Shown: one piece after another, positions 53,955 to 62,338 of the stretch
Position numbering within the stretch: the stretch's first letter is position 1
Layout of the letters: every line of letters starts with the position of its first letter
Assembly: GCA_012728015.1 (NCBI GenBank)
Contig: JAAYFY010000037.1
Location: 124,001 to 188,000 of the forward strand
From: Clostridiaceae bacterium
GTDB taxonomy: Bacteria; Bacillota; Clostridia; DSM-8532
Length of the DNA stretch: 64,000 nt
Reading direction: 5' to 3'
Notes under the pieces: model-generated
Told to the model about the DNA's origin: nothing
What the model saw: only the letters and a program-made list of their open reading frames with translations
Database searches by the model: none
Made by a program: the position numbers and the translations under genes

Positions 53955-54710
53955 TCATAAATCGCTTGGAGCTACCAGGAGTTCCACATTGTTGGCTTTC
54001 AGTGAGGCCTCCATTTCAGGATCATCCAGGGGCTCATCCACGATAATGGTGTCTAACTGGTCAAAACTTGCAAAGAGCCGGACTGAATCTATTGAGAACT
54101 TGTATTTCTCAGTAAGAAGGATTACCTTTTCCGATGATTCTATCAACGCCGCCTTCAAATTGGCCTGCTCGGCAGTGACGCAGGCAAGACCATAGTTTGG
54201 CCTTATTCCCGTGGTTGAAAGGAAGAGCATGGGAAAACGGTGCTGACGGACAAAGTGCTCGGTGTCGGATCCCACCAGCGCCTCCTGCCGGCCTTCCAGC
54301 ATGCCGCATGCAAGATATGTAACGACCTTGGAGAATGCCAGCACGTTGGCGACCGAGATGGAATTGGTATAGACACAGATATCATCCCGGCTGGTGATCT
54401 CCATTGCAAGTGCTTTTGTGGAAATACCGGAATCCAGGAAGATGGTCGCGTTTTTGGGGATAAGGGTTGCGGCTGTCTTGGCCACGCGTCTCTTCCCGTC
54501 GGAGATTTCCAGGTTCTTTACGATCGCCGGCGGAATGTATTTTGCATATCCATGGCTGCGCTCTATGTAGCCGTTTTTCTCAAGGAAAGCCAGATCGCGC
54601 CTGATGGTGGCAGGCGACTGACCGATCATGCTGATCAGTTTCGATACCGGTACGATGTTTTCGCCCATTAAGTAGTTGATAATAAACTGCCGTCGTTCAT
54701 ATTTGCTCAT
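53955..54710 (-). CDS. DeoR/GlpR-family transcriptional regulator
   Basis: 251 residues. N-terminal DeoR-type helix-turn-helix (MSKYERRQFIINYLMGENIV, then PVSKLISMIGQSPATIRRDL). The C-terminal sugar-phosphate-sensing domain has IFLDSGISTKALAME and LTEKYKFSIDSVRLF. It most likely controls the divergent carbohydrate operon and responds to a phosphorylated intermediate. Start choice is open: ATG 54710 matches the family N-terminus but has a poor site, while ATG 54773 sits 3 nt after AAAGGAG and would add a 21-residue extension with PCGSCGKKS. Confidence 0.88.
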   Translation of the reverse strand: MSKYERRQFIINYLMGENIVPVSKLISMIGQSPATIRRDLAFLEKNGYIERSHGYAKYIPPAIVKNLEISDGKRRVAKTAATLIPKNATIFLDSGISTKALAMEITSRDDICVYTNSISVANVLAFSKVVTYLACGMLEGRQEALVGSDTEHFVRQHRFPMLFLSTTGIRPNYGLACVTAEQANLKAALIESSEKVILLTEKYKFSIDSVRLFASFDQLDTIIVDEPLDDPEMEASLKANNVELLVAPSDL

Positions 54711-54830
54711 GCTCTTCTTCCCGCATGATCCACACGGCGGCACAACCATGGGCCATGCCCCCTGCGCAATCATGTTCTCCTTTCCTGTATTATTTATATC
54801 AGCCGCAGCTGCGTCTGTGCAATCAAATAT

Positions 54831-54868
54831 TCTAATATCAAGTATCAATACTTGATTATAATATTAGA
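54831..54868 (-). promoter_or_regulatory. Palindromic operator at the deoR-type gene promoter
   Basis: Nested inverted repeats: ATCAAGTAT (54837-54845) with ATACTTGAT (54848-54856), and outer TCTAATAT (54831-54838) with ATATTAGA (54861-54868). On the minus strand TTGACT (54883-54888) and TAATAT/TATAAT (54855-54866) boxes overlap it, so the regulator may repress itself here. Confidence 0.6.
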
Positions 54869-54888
54869 TTAATAAATAAAAAAGTCAA

Positions 54889-55616
54889 TGCGTAATGATT
54901 TTCAAGTGGAATTTATCACTTCTTTCGTAAAGGCATTTCCCCATCCCGCCGGTCCTGATAACCCGGCATTTCTGAAATGAATTGCTTAAGCATGTTTGAA
55001 GTGCCATAACCTTCAAAGGGCCCGCATCATCTCCGGTGAGGTTTTACCGATCTGCCATATTCCGTGCAGGAAGTAAAGCCTACTAATGCCATTATATCAT
55101 AATTTGATCATTTTACAATCATTTGAATCATATTATGCTCAGGTTATGAGGCGCATACCGGGATTCCCCGCAGCCAATTGCGGAGCGGGGACATGCGGGA
55201 AGATCCGGAACCTGGATGGATGCAGCCGGTTAGTCCGCAACCGGGATGGTTTATGTCGAACCCGGGTATTATATGCACAGCACAGGATGCATGGCCAGCT
55301 CCGGCATGTGGACCGGAGACCGGCTTCAGTAGCGGCATTGAGCTGCAATGCGAAGGGATGGTTTTATGGCTGGCGCCGGGCTGCTTTAAGCCGAGTCGGC
55401 CTGTTGGGTGATGCCCAGGTTGCAGTGCCGGTGTCCTGGATAAAGCAGGGATTCCAGCCTCTGGATTTCCTGTGGGTTAGTGTTTTATAACTCCGATTTT
55501 CTGGGAGACAACAACATAAAATCTGTATAAAATGCATGTTACTGATTGTTTATTATAATATATAATCATAATATGCTCGATATACACATACTAATGCGCA
55601 AAATATGATAATTTAG
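54889..55616. other. Long intergenic region with a GC-richer block
   Basis: About 730 bases without a supportable gene. A hairpin TTTGAAG/CTTCAAA lies near 55000. From about 55140 to 55490 the sequence turns clearly GC-richer than its AT-rich flanks. Short open frames there (for example a TTG-started one at 55178-55411, encoding PEPGWMQP and PQPGWFM) have no Shine-Dalgarno. TTTGAATCAT occurs at 55122 and again at 55625 inside the operon promoter. It may hold decayed coding sequence or an RNA. Confidence 0.4.
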
Positions 55617-55645
55617 TTGACTAATTTGAATCATCGGAGTATAAT
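55617..55645 (+). promoter_or_regulatory. Promoter of the carbohydrate operon
   Basis: TTGACT (55617-55622), 17-nt spacer, TATAAT (55640-55645). The spacer contains TTTGAATCAT, which also occurs at 55122-55131 and may be a regulator half-site. Transcription start near 55652 gives a 235-nt leader. Confidence 0.78.
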
Positions 55646-55694
55646 GGATTCAACGAACCGTTGAGTTTCAGCAAACCGAAAGGGAAAAATACCC

Positions 55695-55820
55695 ATGGTA
55701 AAAATGTTTGTAAAACTCTTGAAATTCCCTATATTCCACAGTCTTATCGAGTTTGGCTCAAAAATGGATGCTCCGCATCAAGTGATTTTGACAGCAATGG
55801 GCGCGGGTTGCAAGATGTGA
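55695..55820 (+). CDS. 41-codon small ORF in the operon leader
   Basis: ATG 55695 to TGA 55818-55820. It has a hydrophobic, basic N-terminus (MVKMFVKLLKFPIFHSLIEF) and a C-terminus DAPHQVILTAMGAGCKM with one Cys. AAAGGG lies about 10 nt upstream. The peptide looks like an amphipathic helix. It lies between the promoter and the first dehydrogenase gene and could be a leader peptide or a small membrane-associated protein; a fortuitous ORF is not excluded. Confidence 0.45.
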   Translation: MVKMFVKLLKFPIFHSLIEFGSKMDAPHQVILTAMGAGCKM

Positions 55821-55886
55821 GCGATCATGCACAAATATGATTAATATATTATCATTAATTGATTATTTAATCGGGAGGTATAATCT

Positions 55887-56960
55887 ATGCGCATGATGAA
55901 AGCACTGGTACATGAAAAGGCAGGGCGCCCGAATGCAAGCATAAAGATGGTTCCTTATCCAACCTGCGGAGACGATGAGGTAATTATAAAGGTTATGGCT
56001 TGCGGCATATGCAAATGGGCAGAAATCAGCCATGATACCGTCGGAGGAGGGGGGACTCTGGCCAGGTATCCTGTGATCACCGGGCATGAGTTTTCGGGCA
56101 TCATCGAAGAGGTAGGCAGGAATGTTAAGGATCTCAAGCCCGGTGATCGGGTCACAGCCGACAACGCGATCCCATGCGGATACTGCTGGTACTGTAAAAA
56201 CGGGAAACCTCTCTGCTGCGAAAACTTCGGGTCCCACGGTCATAACAAGAACGGCGGTTTTGCACAATACATGAGCATTATTGCAAAAAACGTAGTAAAG
56301 ATACCCGATAACCTGTCCTTTGATGAAGCGACCCTTGCCGAACCGGTGGCGTGCGCCGTGGAAGCGCTTGACCGTGCGGATGTCAAGCCTGGCGAAGAAG
56401 TGATAGTCAGCGGCATGGGCCCGCATGGAATAATACTTGCGCAACTTTTCCACCACTCAAACGCACAGCGCAGCGTTGCTATCGGACTTGTTGAATCACG
56501 TCTCAGAAAACTTGAAAGCTACGGCATCACCACAATTCTCGCAGAACGCAACGATTGCTCAGTCCACGAAGCACAGCTGGAAAAGATGTTCCCCAACGGA
56601 GTGGATATCATCGTAGATACCTCGGGCTCATGGCCGATGGTACAAAGCCTTATGAAATTCCTTCGCAAGGGTGGCCGTTTCATTCAGTATGGAAGCTATC
56701 ATTCACAGATACATATCGAAAATCCGGCAAAATTCCTGAACGATCTCCACTACAACAACCAGCAATATGTCGGTGTAAGTTGCCAGGTGAACAATTTCCC
56801 GCGTGCCGTCGAGTATATGAGGACCGGGAAATGCAAGGTTGACATGCTGGTCACACACACCTTTGACCTTGACGATTACTTCCTGGCTCTTGACACCAAC
56901 AAAACCGACAAATCCACGTTGAAGGTCGTTATCCATCCTAATGGCAAACCTGAGGGCTGA
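55887..56960 (+). CDS. Zinc-dependent medium-chain alcohol/polyol dehydrogenase (first)
   Basis: 357 residues. MDR superfamily. Catalytic zinc ligands Cys in ACGICKWAE and His-Glu in TGHEFSG; structural zinc motif CGYCWYCKNGKPLCC (about 97-111). The Rossmann part is unusual: VIVSGMGPHGIILAQLF with GMGPHG instead of GAGPIG. It probably oxidises a polyol or reduces a ketose with NAD(P). Start ATG 55887 after GGGAGG. First large gene of the operon. Confidence 0.87.
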   Translation: MRMMKALVHEKAGRPNASIKMVPYPTCGDDEVIIKVMACGICKWAEISHDTVGGGGTLARYPVITGHEFSGIIEEVGRNVKDLKPGDRVTADNAIPCGYCWYCKNGKPLCCENFGSHGHNKNGGFAQYMSIIAKNVVKIPDNLSFDEATLAEPVACAVEALDRADVKPGEEVIVSGMGPHGIILAQLFHHSNAQRSVAIGLVESRLRKLESYGITTILAERNDCSVHEAQLEKMFPNGVDIIVDTSGSWPMVQSLMKFLRKGGRFIQYGSYHSQIHIENPAKFLNDLHYNNQQYVGVSCQVNNFPRAVEYMRTGKCKVDMLVTHTFDLDDYFLALDTNKTDKSTLKVVIHPNGKPEG

Positions 56961-57031
56961 TTGCCGGGTATGGCCGGCAGGGCCTGTTAATGTGTCATCA
57001 ATTGCCATTATGAGGCGTAAGGAGGTTCATT

Positions 57032-57508
57032 ATGAAAATAGCATTTGGTGTTGATCCGGGCGGATTCAGCCTGAGAGAAGGTGTATTGGCCTACCTGAAG
57101 GAAAAGGGCCATGAGGTGTTGGATCTGGGTACCCAGAACATGGATAATCCCATACCATACATGATCGTTGGCAGAAATGTCGCTGAAGCGGTTACCAGCG
57201 GCAAAGCCGATTTCGGTGTTGTCATGTGTGGTACCGGCATGGGCATAAGCATCGCCACCAACAAGGTCAAGGGGGCTCGCTGCGCCATGGTTGAGAGCTA
57301 TTATGCCGCGCGCGAGAGCCGCATCATTAATGACGCAAACATTATTGCACTGGGCGGAACCACAACCAGCCTGCGCATGGCATGCGAGATGATTGACGTA
57401 TTCCTGGAAACCAAGTGGGGGCAAGGGCTGCCGGATTTCCGAGTACAGAGGATCAAGGACGGGGCAAAGAAACTTGCGGAATATGAGGATGAACAATTCG
57501 GCAAATAA
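57032..57508 (+). CDS. RpiB/LacAB-family sugar-phosphate isomerase, atypical
   Basis: 158 residues. The core VVMCGTGMGISIATNK keeps the catalytic Cys66 and phosphate-binding loop. However, DHAG of RpiB is DPGG here (Pro9 for His), and the SRxHN motif is SRIIND (Ile for the ring-opening His). LacB-type proteins also diverge at the latter site. So it probably isomerises something other than ribose 5-phosphate, for example a tetrose or deoxy-sugar phosphate. Followed by a 38-bp palindrome before the transketolase genes. Confidence 0.85.
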   Translation: MKIAFGVDPGGFSLREGVLAYLKEKGHEVLDLGTQNMDNPIPYMIVGRNVAEAVTSGKADFGVVMCGTGMGISIATNKVKGARCAMVESYYAARESRIINDANIIALGGTTTSLRMACEMIDVFLETKWGQGLPDFRVQRIKDGAKKLAEYEDEQFGK

Positions 57509-57531
57509 TCTTATTGGTTGGCTGCCGGGGG

Positions 57532-57569
57532 TGCCAGTTCCCGCGGAACCGGTTCCGCGGGAACTGGCA
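57532..57569. repeat. Perfect 38-bp intercistronic palindrome
   Basis: The sequence from 57532 to 57550 is exactly reverse-complemented by 57551-57569 (centre GGAACC/GGTTCC), with no loop. It lies 23 bases after the isomerase stop and 29 bases before the transketolase start. No T-tract follows, so it may protect or process the mRNA, or bind a protein. Confidence 0.85.
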
Positions 57570-57598
57570 GGCAGATCAATTAAGGGAGGGGTTTTGCA

Positions 57599-58441
57599 AT
57601 GAAAACAGATGACATAAGAGAACTGGAGAGGATAGCTGCCAGGTGCCGCCAGAACGTCCTGAGGATGGTCAGGGCAAATGGCAGCGGTCACCTTGGTCCT
57701 GCCTATTCATGCATCGACATCGTGACGGCATTGTATTTTCATGCCATGAATATTGATCCCCAAAATCCGAAAAAGGAAGACCGGGACATTTTCATTCTGT
57801 CGGCAGGGCACAAGGGTATGGCCCAGTATGCTGTATTGGCCGAGGCAGGATTTTTTGACAAGAGTCTGCTTGATACTTTCGGCCATTTCAAAAGCCCGCT
57901 TCCCGGCCATCCGGACATGCACAAACTTCCGGGGATTGAAGCCAGCACAGGATCATTGGGCCATGGCATGAATATAGCCTGCGGCGTTGCCCTGGGCAAA
58001 CGGCAGGACGGCCTTGGTTCAAGAGTATTCGTCATCGTGGGTGACGGGGAACTGGCGGAAGGCTCCAACTGGGAAGCCGCCGCTATTGCGGCCCATTACA
58101 GGCTGGACAACCTGGTGCTGTTTCTTGACCACAACGGCCTGCAAATCAGTGGGAAAACCAAAGATGTCATGAGCTTTGAACCTATAGCTAAGCACTTTGA
58201 AGGATTCGGTTGGGCAGCGAGGGAGATTGATGGCAATAACATGGCCGAAATCGTCGCAGCCATCGATTCTGTTCCCTTTGAAAAAGGCAAGCCCAGCCTG
58301 ATTGTTGCAAACACCATAAAAGGAAAAGGCTTCTCCAGGGCAGAAAACCAGGTGGGCTATCATTACTGGAATCCTTCGGCGGAAGAGATGGCCCTTGCTG
58401 AAAAGGAACTTGAAGACTTGTTAATGGGGATGAGGACATGA
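57599..58441 (+). CDS. Transketolase, N-terminal (ThDP-binding) subunit, copy 1
   Basis: 280 residues. The thiamine diphosphate motif is GDGELAEGSNWEAA...N (GDG to DHN), with conserved His in GSGHLGPAYS and AGHKGMAQY. Matches the N-terminal half of split transketolases. Needs the next gene's product (Pyr and C domains) to form the enzyme; the two overlap by ATGA. It transfers a two-carbon ketol unit between sugars. Confidence 0.93.
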   Translation: MKTDDIRELERIAARCRQNVLRMVRANGSGHLGPAYSCIDIVTALYFHAMNIDPQNPKKEDRDIFILSAGHKGMAQYAVLAEAGFFDKSLLDTFGHFKSPLPGHPDMHKLPGIEASTGSLGHGMNIACGVALGKRQDGLGSRVFVIVGDGELAEGSNWEAAAIAAHYRLDNLVLFLDHNGLQISGKTKDVMSFEPIAKHFEGFGWAAREIDGNNMAEIVAAIDSVPFEKGKPSLIVANTIKGKGFSRAENQVGYHYWNPSAEEMALAEKELEDLLMGMRT

Positions 58442-59376
58442 ATTACGAGATGTTTGACGCTAAAAAAATAATTGGAGAAGTCACTGCCGCTGAAGCCGAT
58501 CTGAATCCAGGCATAGTGGTGGTTTCCACCGACAGCGCACCCAGGACGGGCATGGGCGAGTTCATCGCCAAGTATCCGGATCGCTACTATGAAGTTGGCA
58601 TTATGGAACAGGCGGGCGCAGGCGTTTCGGCAGGACTGGCCACAACGAGCAAAACACCTGTGTTTTGCGCTCCGGCGCCATTCACGACCGCGCGTCCCTT
58701 TGAAATGTTCAAGATAGATATTGGCTACATGCGCCAGAATGTAAAGGTAATCGGAAGAAACTGCGGTTTTAACTATTCGGATCTTGGTCCAACCCACTTC
58801 GGCCTTGAGGATATGGCCCTCGTCCGTCTTATCCCTGGTGTTGTTATACTCGCGCCGATGGACGCGTCCCAGCTCAGGGGCGCCATGCGCGCCATGCTGC
58901 GCTGTGAGGGACCGGTTTATCTGCGAATAGGAACAGCGCCCATACCAAAGATTTTCGATGACGGGGATTTTGAGATCGGAAAGGGCTTTGTGGTCCGTGA
59001 GGGCAGCGATGTGGCTATAATCACAACTGGCGAGATTTCACGCAATGTCTTCGAAGCTGCGGAGAAACTGGCCGCGGAAGGGATTAACGTCATGGTTGTC
59101 GCGATGCCTACGGTTTCCCCGATTGATGAGGAGCTTGTAATTAGGGCGGCCAGGCAGACAGGACGGATAATAACGGTTGAAGAGCATTTTGTCGTCGGCG
59201 GGCTTGGCTCTGCCGTATGTGAAGTGTGCGCGGAGTCATCGCCGGTACCCGTAAAGCGTTTGGGCGTGCCCATGGAGTTCCTGAGCGCGGGCCAGTACAC
59301 GGACCTGGTTAAGCACTGCAAGCTGGATGCTGACGGGATAGCCGAAACGGTTAAGGCTTTTATAAATAACCCGTGA
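58438..59376 (+). CDS. Transketolase, C-terminal (pyrimidine-binding) subunit, copy 1
   Basis: 312 residues. The conserved Glu lies in YYEVGIMEQAGAGVSAGLA (cofactor activation). A transketolase C-terminal domain (about 185-312) includes TVEEHFVVGGLGSAV. Pairs with the upstream subunit, sharing the ATGA junction. Confidence 0.93.
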   Translation: MNYEMFDAKKIIGEVTAAEADLNPGIVVVSTDSAPRTGMGEFIAKYPDRYYEVGIMEQAGAGVSAGLATTSKTPVFCAPAPFTTARPFEMFKIDIGYMRQNVKVIGRNCGFNYSDLGPTHFGLEDMALVRLIPGVVILAPMDASQLRGAMRAMLRCEGPVYLRIGTAPIPKIFDDGDFEIGKGFVVREGSDVAIITTGEISRNVFEAAEKLAAEGINVMVVAMPTVSPIDEELVIRAARQTGRIITVEEHFVVGGLGSAVCEVCAESSPVPVKRLGVPMEFLSAGQYTDLVKHCKLDADGIAETVKAFINNP

Positions 59377-59437
59377 CGGTGGAATGGCATGGCGCCATTC
59401 TCCTGCCAGGGGTAATTCAGCGGGGAGTGAAAAGATC

Positions 59438-60475
59438 ATGAAAAATGTTGCGGCGGTTATGACTGACATTCGCAAATTTGAGTTTAAAGAAGTGCCCATG
59501 CCTGTCGTGAAAGAGGGAGAGGTGGGCATTGCAATAAAGGATGTCGGGATATGCGGATCAGATCTGCACTTCTTCAACGGTGACGCGCAGAAGATTTTCC
59601 CAAACGCCCTTCCCTTTATTCTCGGCCATGAATGCGGCGGCGTGATATACGAAGTCGGAAAAGGCGTTGAAGATTTGAAAGAAGGAGACCAGGTAGCGAT
59701 TGAGCCCGGTGTTCCATGCGGCAGATGCGAGTTCTGCCGGTCGGGAAGGTACAACCTTTGCGAGAAGGTGCGCTTCATGGCTGTACCGCCATATAACGGC
59801 GGACTGCAGAAATACATATCCTATCCGGCATACATGGTGTACAAGCTTCCGGAAGGCATGTCAACGATGGAAGGCGCGCTTTTGGAGCCGCTGTCGGTGG
59901 GCCTGCACGCCGCGGCCCGCGGTGAGGTGACATTGGGCAGTTCGGTTGCCATCCTCGGCGCCGGCTGCATAGGCATGTGCACGCTCCTGGCGGCGAAGGC
60001 ACAGGGCGCGTCGCGTATTATCGTGACTGATATCGTGGACAGCCACCTGGAAAGGGCGCTCGAACTGGGCGCGACCGACGCGGTGAATTCCAGGACAGAA
60101 GACGTATTGGCGCGTATAAAAGAGCTTACAGACCGAAAGGGCACCGATGTTGTCTTTGAGACAGCCGGTATTGCCGCCACAGCCGTTCAAACCGGCCATA
60201 TAGTAAAACGCGGCGGTACTATCGTAATGGTCGGCAACATCTTCGGGGATGTGCCCTTCAGTTTCAGGAACATATACGTTAAAGAAGCCCAGGTAAGGGG
60301 CGTGTTCAGATACCATTCGACATATCCCGCGGCGATAGAGGCCGTCGCGTCAGGACGTATAGATATCAAGCGGATTGTTACCGGTGTGTATCCATTCGAC
60401 GATGCGGAGAAGGCCTTTAATGACGCTCTGGATAACAAGGAGCAGTGCATAAAGAATGTTATCCGCATTGATTAG
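59438..60475 (+). CDS. Zinc-dependent sorbitol/xylitol-type dehydrogenase (second)
   Basis: 345 residues. Closer to canonical sorbitol dehydrogenase: GICGSDLHFF, LGHECGGVIYEVG, structural zinc CGRCEFCRSGRYNLC, Rossmann GAGCIGMCTLLAAK. Expected to interconvert a polyol and ketose with NAD. The ATG at 59438 (MKNVAAVMTDI) follows GGGGAG; a longer frame from 59384 is not conserved. It sits between the two transketolase pairs. Confidence 0.9.
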   Translation: MKNVAAVMTDIRKFEFKEVPMPVVKEGEVGIAIKDVGICGSDLHFFNGDAQKIFPNALPFILGHECGGVIYEVGKGVEDLKEGDQVAIEPGVPCGRCEFCRSGRYNLCEKVRFMAVPPYNGGLQKYISYPAYMVYKLPEGMSTMEGALLEPLSVGLHAAARGEVTLGSSVAILGAGCIGMCTLLAAKAQGASRIIVTDIVDSHLERALELGATDAVNSRTEDVLARIKELTDRKGTDVVFETAGIAATAVQTGHIVKRGGTIVMVGNIFGDVPFSFRNIYVKEAQVRGVFRYHSTYPAAIEAVASGRIDIKRIVTGVYPFDDAEKAFNDALDNKEQCIKNVIRID

Positions 60476-60508
60476 CCACAAAAATTGTGAATCAGGAGGT
60501 CGAAGACG

Positions 60509-61333
60509 TTGGACGAACTAAAGAAGTTTGCGCTTGAAATCAGGATTGAAACCCTGAATATGCTCTCAAAGCATGGGTTCGGTCATGTAGGCGGATCGCT
60601 TTCAATAGCGGACGCCCTTGCGGTGCTATATGGAAAGCACATGAAGTATGATCCCAAAAACCCAAAATGGGAAGGCAGGGATTACCTGGTGCTTTCCAAG
60701 GGACACTGCGGCCCGGCCCTGTACTCGACGCTGGCCATTAAGGGTTTCTTCCCCAGGGAAGAGCTCTTAACCATCAACAAGCTCGGAACACGGCTTCCAA
60801 GCCATACCGATAAGAACCTCACACCAGGCATCGATATGACCACCGGCGCCCTTGGACAGGGTGTATCCTGCGCGCTTGGCATGGCGCTGGGGCTAAAGCT
60901 CCAGGGCAAGAAAAACATAGTATATTCCATTATCGGCGACGGGGAAGCCCAGGAGGGACAGGTTTGGGAAACCATGCTGATCGCCCCCAATAAAGGTCTT
61001 AGTAATTTCATTGTAATATTGGATAACAACAGGCAGCAGTTGGATGGATTTACTGATGACATTTCTTCCCTTGGCGATGTCTGCAGGAAGGCCGAAGCTT
61101 TCGGGTGGTTCGCGGTTGATGTGGACGGGCATGACTTGGCTGCCATAGACCAGGCCATCGAGGAATGCAAGCGCTCCGAAAAGCCAGGTTTCATTAATCT
61201 GAAGACCATTAAGGGCAAAGGATGGCCGGCAAAAGAAGCTGTTCTTGGAAACCATGCCCTGAGGGGTGCTGCTTTCGAAGGTGTTGATGAGGTACTTGCG
61301 GATCTCCGCAGGCAGCTCGAGGCAATGCAATAA
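60509..61333 (+). CDS. Transketolase, N-terminal subunit, copy 2
   Basis: 274 residues. ThDP motif GDGEAQEGQVWETM...DNN, His in GFGHVGGSLS and KGHCGPALY. It is clearly diverged from copy 1 in the same operon, so the two are not a recent duplication. TTG 60509 follows AGGAGG. Partner encoded 24 bases downstream. Confidence 0.93.
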   Translation: MDELKKFALEIRIETLNMLSKHGFGHVGGSLSIADALAVLYGKHMKYDPKNPKWEGRDYLVLSKGHCGPALYSTLAIKGFFPREELLTINKLGTRLPSHTDKNLTPGIDMTTGALGQGVSCALGMALGLKLQGKKNIVYSIIGDGEAQEGQVWETMLIAPNKGLSNFIVILDNNRQQLDGFTDDISSLGDVCRKAEAFGWFAVDVDGHDLAAIDQAIEECKRSEKPGFINLKTIKGKGWPAKEAVLGNHALRGAAFEGVDEVLADLRRQLEAMQ

Positions 61334-61357
61334 ATACGCGAGGGGGAGATTGGAATT

Positions 61358-62338
61358 ATGGTTAAGTTAGTAAAAGGCACAATTGAAGATATTGAACTGA
61401 CCAGAGCCTATAATCAGCAGCTCATCGCATTGGCAGAAGAAGACCCGAGAATAGTGGATGTGGAGGCGGATGTGGGCAACTGCATATTCGGACCCGAGTT
61501 CCAGAAAGTATTCCCTGACCGGTATGTCAATCTGGGTGTCTGCGAGCAGTCCCTGTCCAGCGTTTCCGCCGGATTGTCCGCCGTCGGGCTGATCCCGTTC
61601 TGTCATGCTTTCGCGGCGTTTGCGTCAAGAAGAATGTGCGACCAGAACTACATATCGGTTGCTTACGCCAAAAACAATGTCAAGATTATCGCATCAGCGC
61701 CCGGGATATCCTCCGGTGAGAATGGCGGAACCCATCATGCCTGCGAGGATATCGCACTTGTCCGGCCAATCCCGAACATCGTCATAATGGATCCCGCCGA
61801 CAGCACGGCTATGCGTTGGGCTGTCAGAAAAGCCGCGGAGACTTTCGGCGTATTTTATATCCGCGCCGAGAGACTGAATGGATACAGGGTATATGAAGAG
61901 GATTCAGAGTTTGAGCTTGGGAAGGCCAATGTCATCAGAAACGGGAATGATGTGACGCTGATTGCTGAAGGAAGCCTGATTCTCAACAACTGCCTGAAGG
62001 CGGCGGAAATTCTCGGGAAGAAAGGCATTTCCGCAAGGGTAGTGGACATCTTTACTATTAAACCCATAGACGTTGATACCATCATCAGGTGTGCCAGGGA
62101 AACCGGGGCAATCGTTACTGCCGAGAACCACTCCATAACAGGCGGTCTGGGAAGCGCGGTTGCCGAGGTCCTTTGTGATAACTGCTGTGTGGTTCCCATG
62201 AAACGCATCGGCATACCCAACCGTTTCGGCGAGGTAGGGCAGCCCGCTGAACTTATGGAGATCATGCACATGACAGACAAGGACATCGCTGAAGCTGCAT
62301 TAACTGCGATCGCGGAGAAAAGGCGCAATGAGAAATAA
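61358..62338 (+). CDS. Transketolase, C-terminal subunit, copy 2
   Basis: 326 residues. Conserved Glu in YVNLGVCEQSLSSVSAGLS, then GENGGTHHACEDIALVRPIP and a C-terminal domain with TAENHSITGGLGSAVAEV. Together with the preceding gene it makes a second full transketolase. The last 11 bases overlap the transporter gene. Confidence 0.93.
   Translation: MVKLVKGTIEDIELTRAYNQQLIALAEEDPRIVDVEADVGNCIFGPEFQKVFPDRYVNLGVCEQSLSSVSAGLSAVGLIPFCHAFAAFASRRMCDQNYISVAYAKNNVKIIASAPGISSGENGGTHHACEDIALVRPIPNIVIMDPADSTAMRWAVRKAAETFGVFYIRAERLNGYRVYEEDSEFELGKANVIRNGNDVTLIAEGSLILNNCLKAAEILGKKGISARVVDIFTIKPIDVDTIIRCARETGAIVTAENHSITGGLGSAVAEVLCDNCCVVPMKRIGIPNRFGEVGQPAELMEIMHMTDKDIAEAALTAIAEKRRNEK

Noticed and set aside
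55086-55490. Plus-strand frame of 134 residues in the large intergenic gap
   Set aside because: No Shine-Dalgarno, odd composition and an AT-rich to GC-rich switch within the frame; reported only as an unexplained region.
57599-62338. Frameshifted transketolase genes
   Set aside because: Both are natural split transketolases: each half has its own start codon and ribosome site, and the joins match known two-subunit forms.
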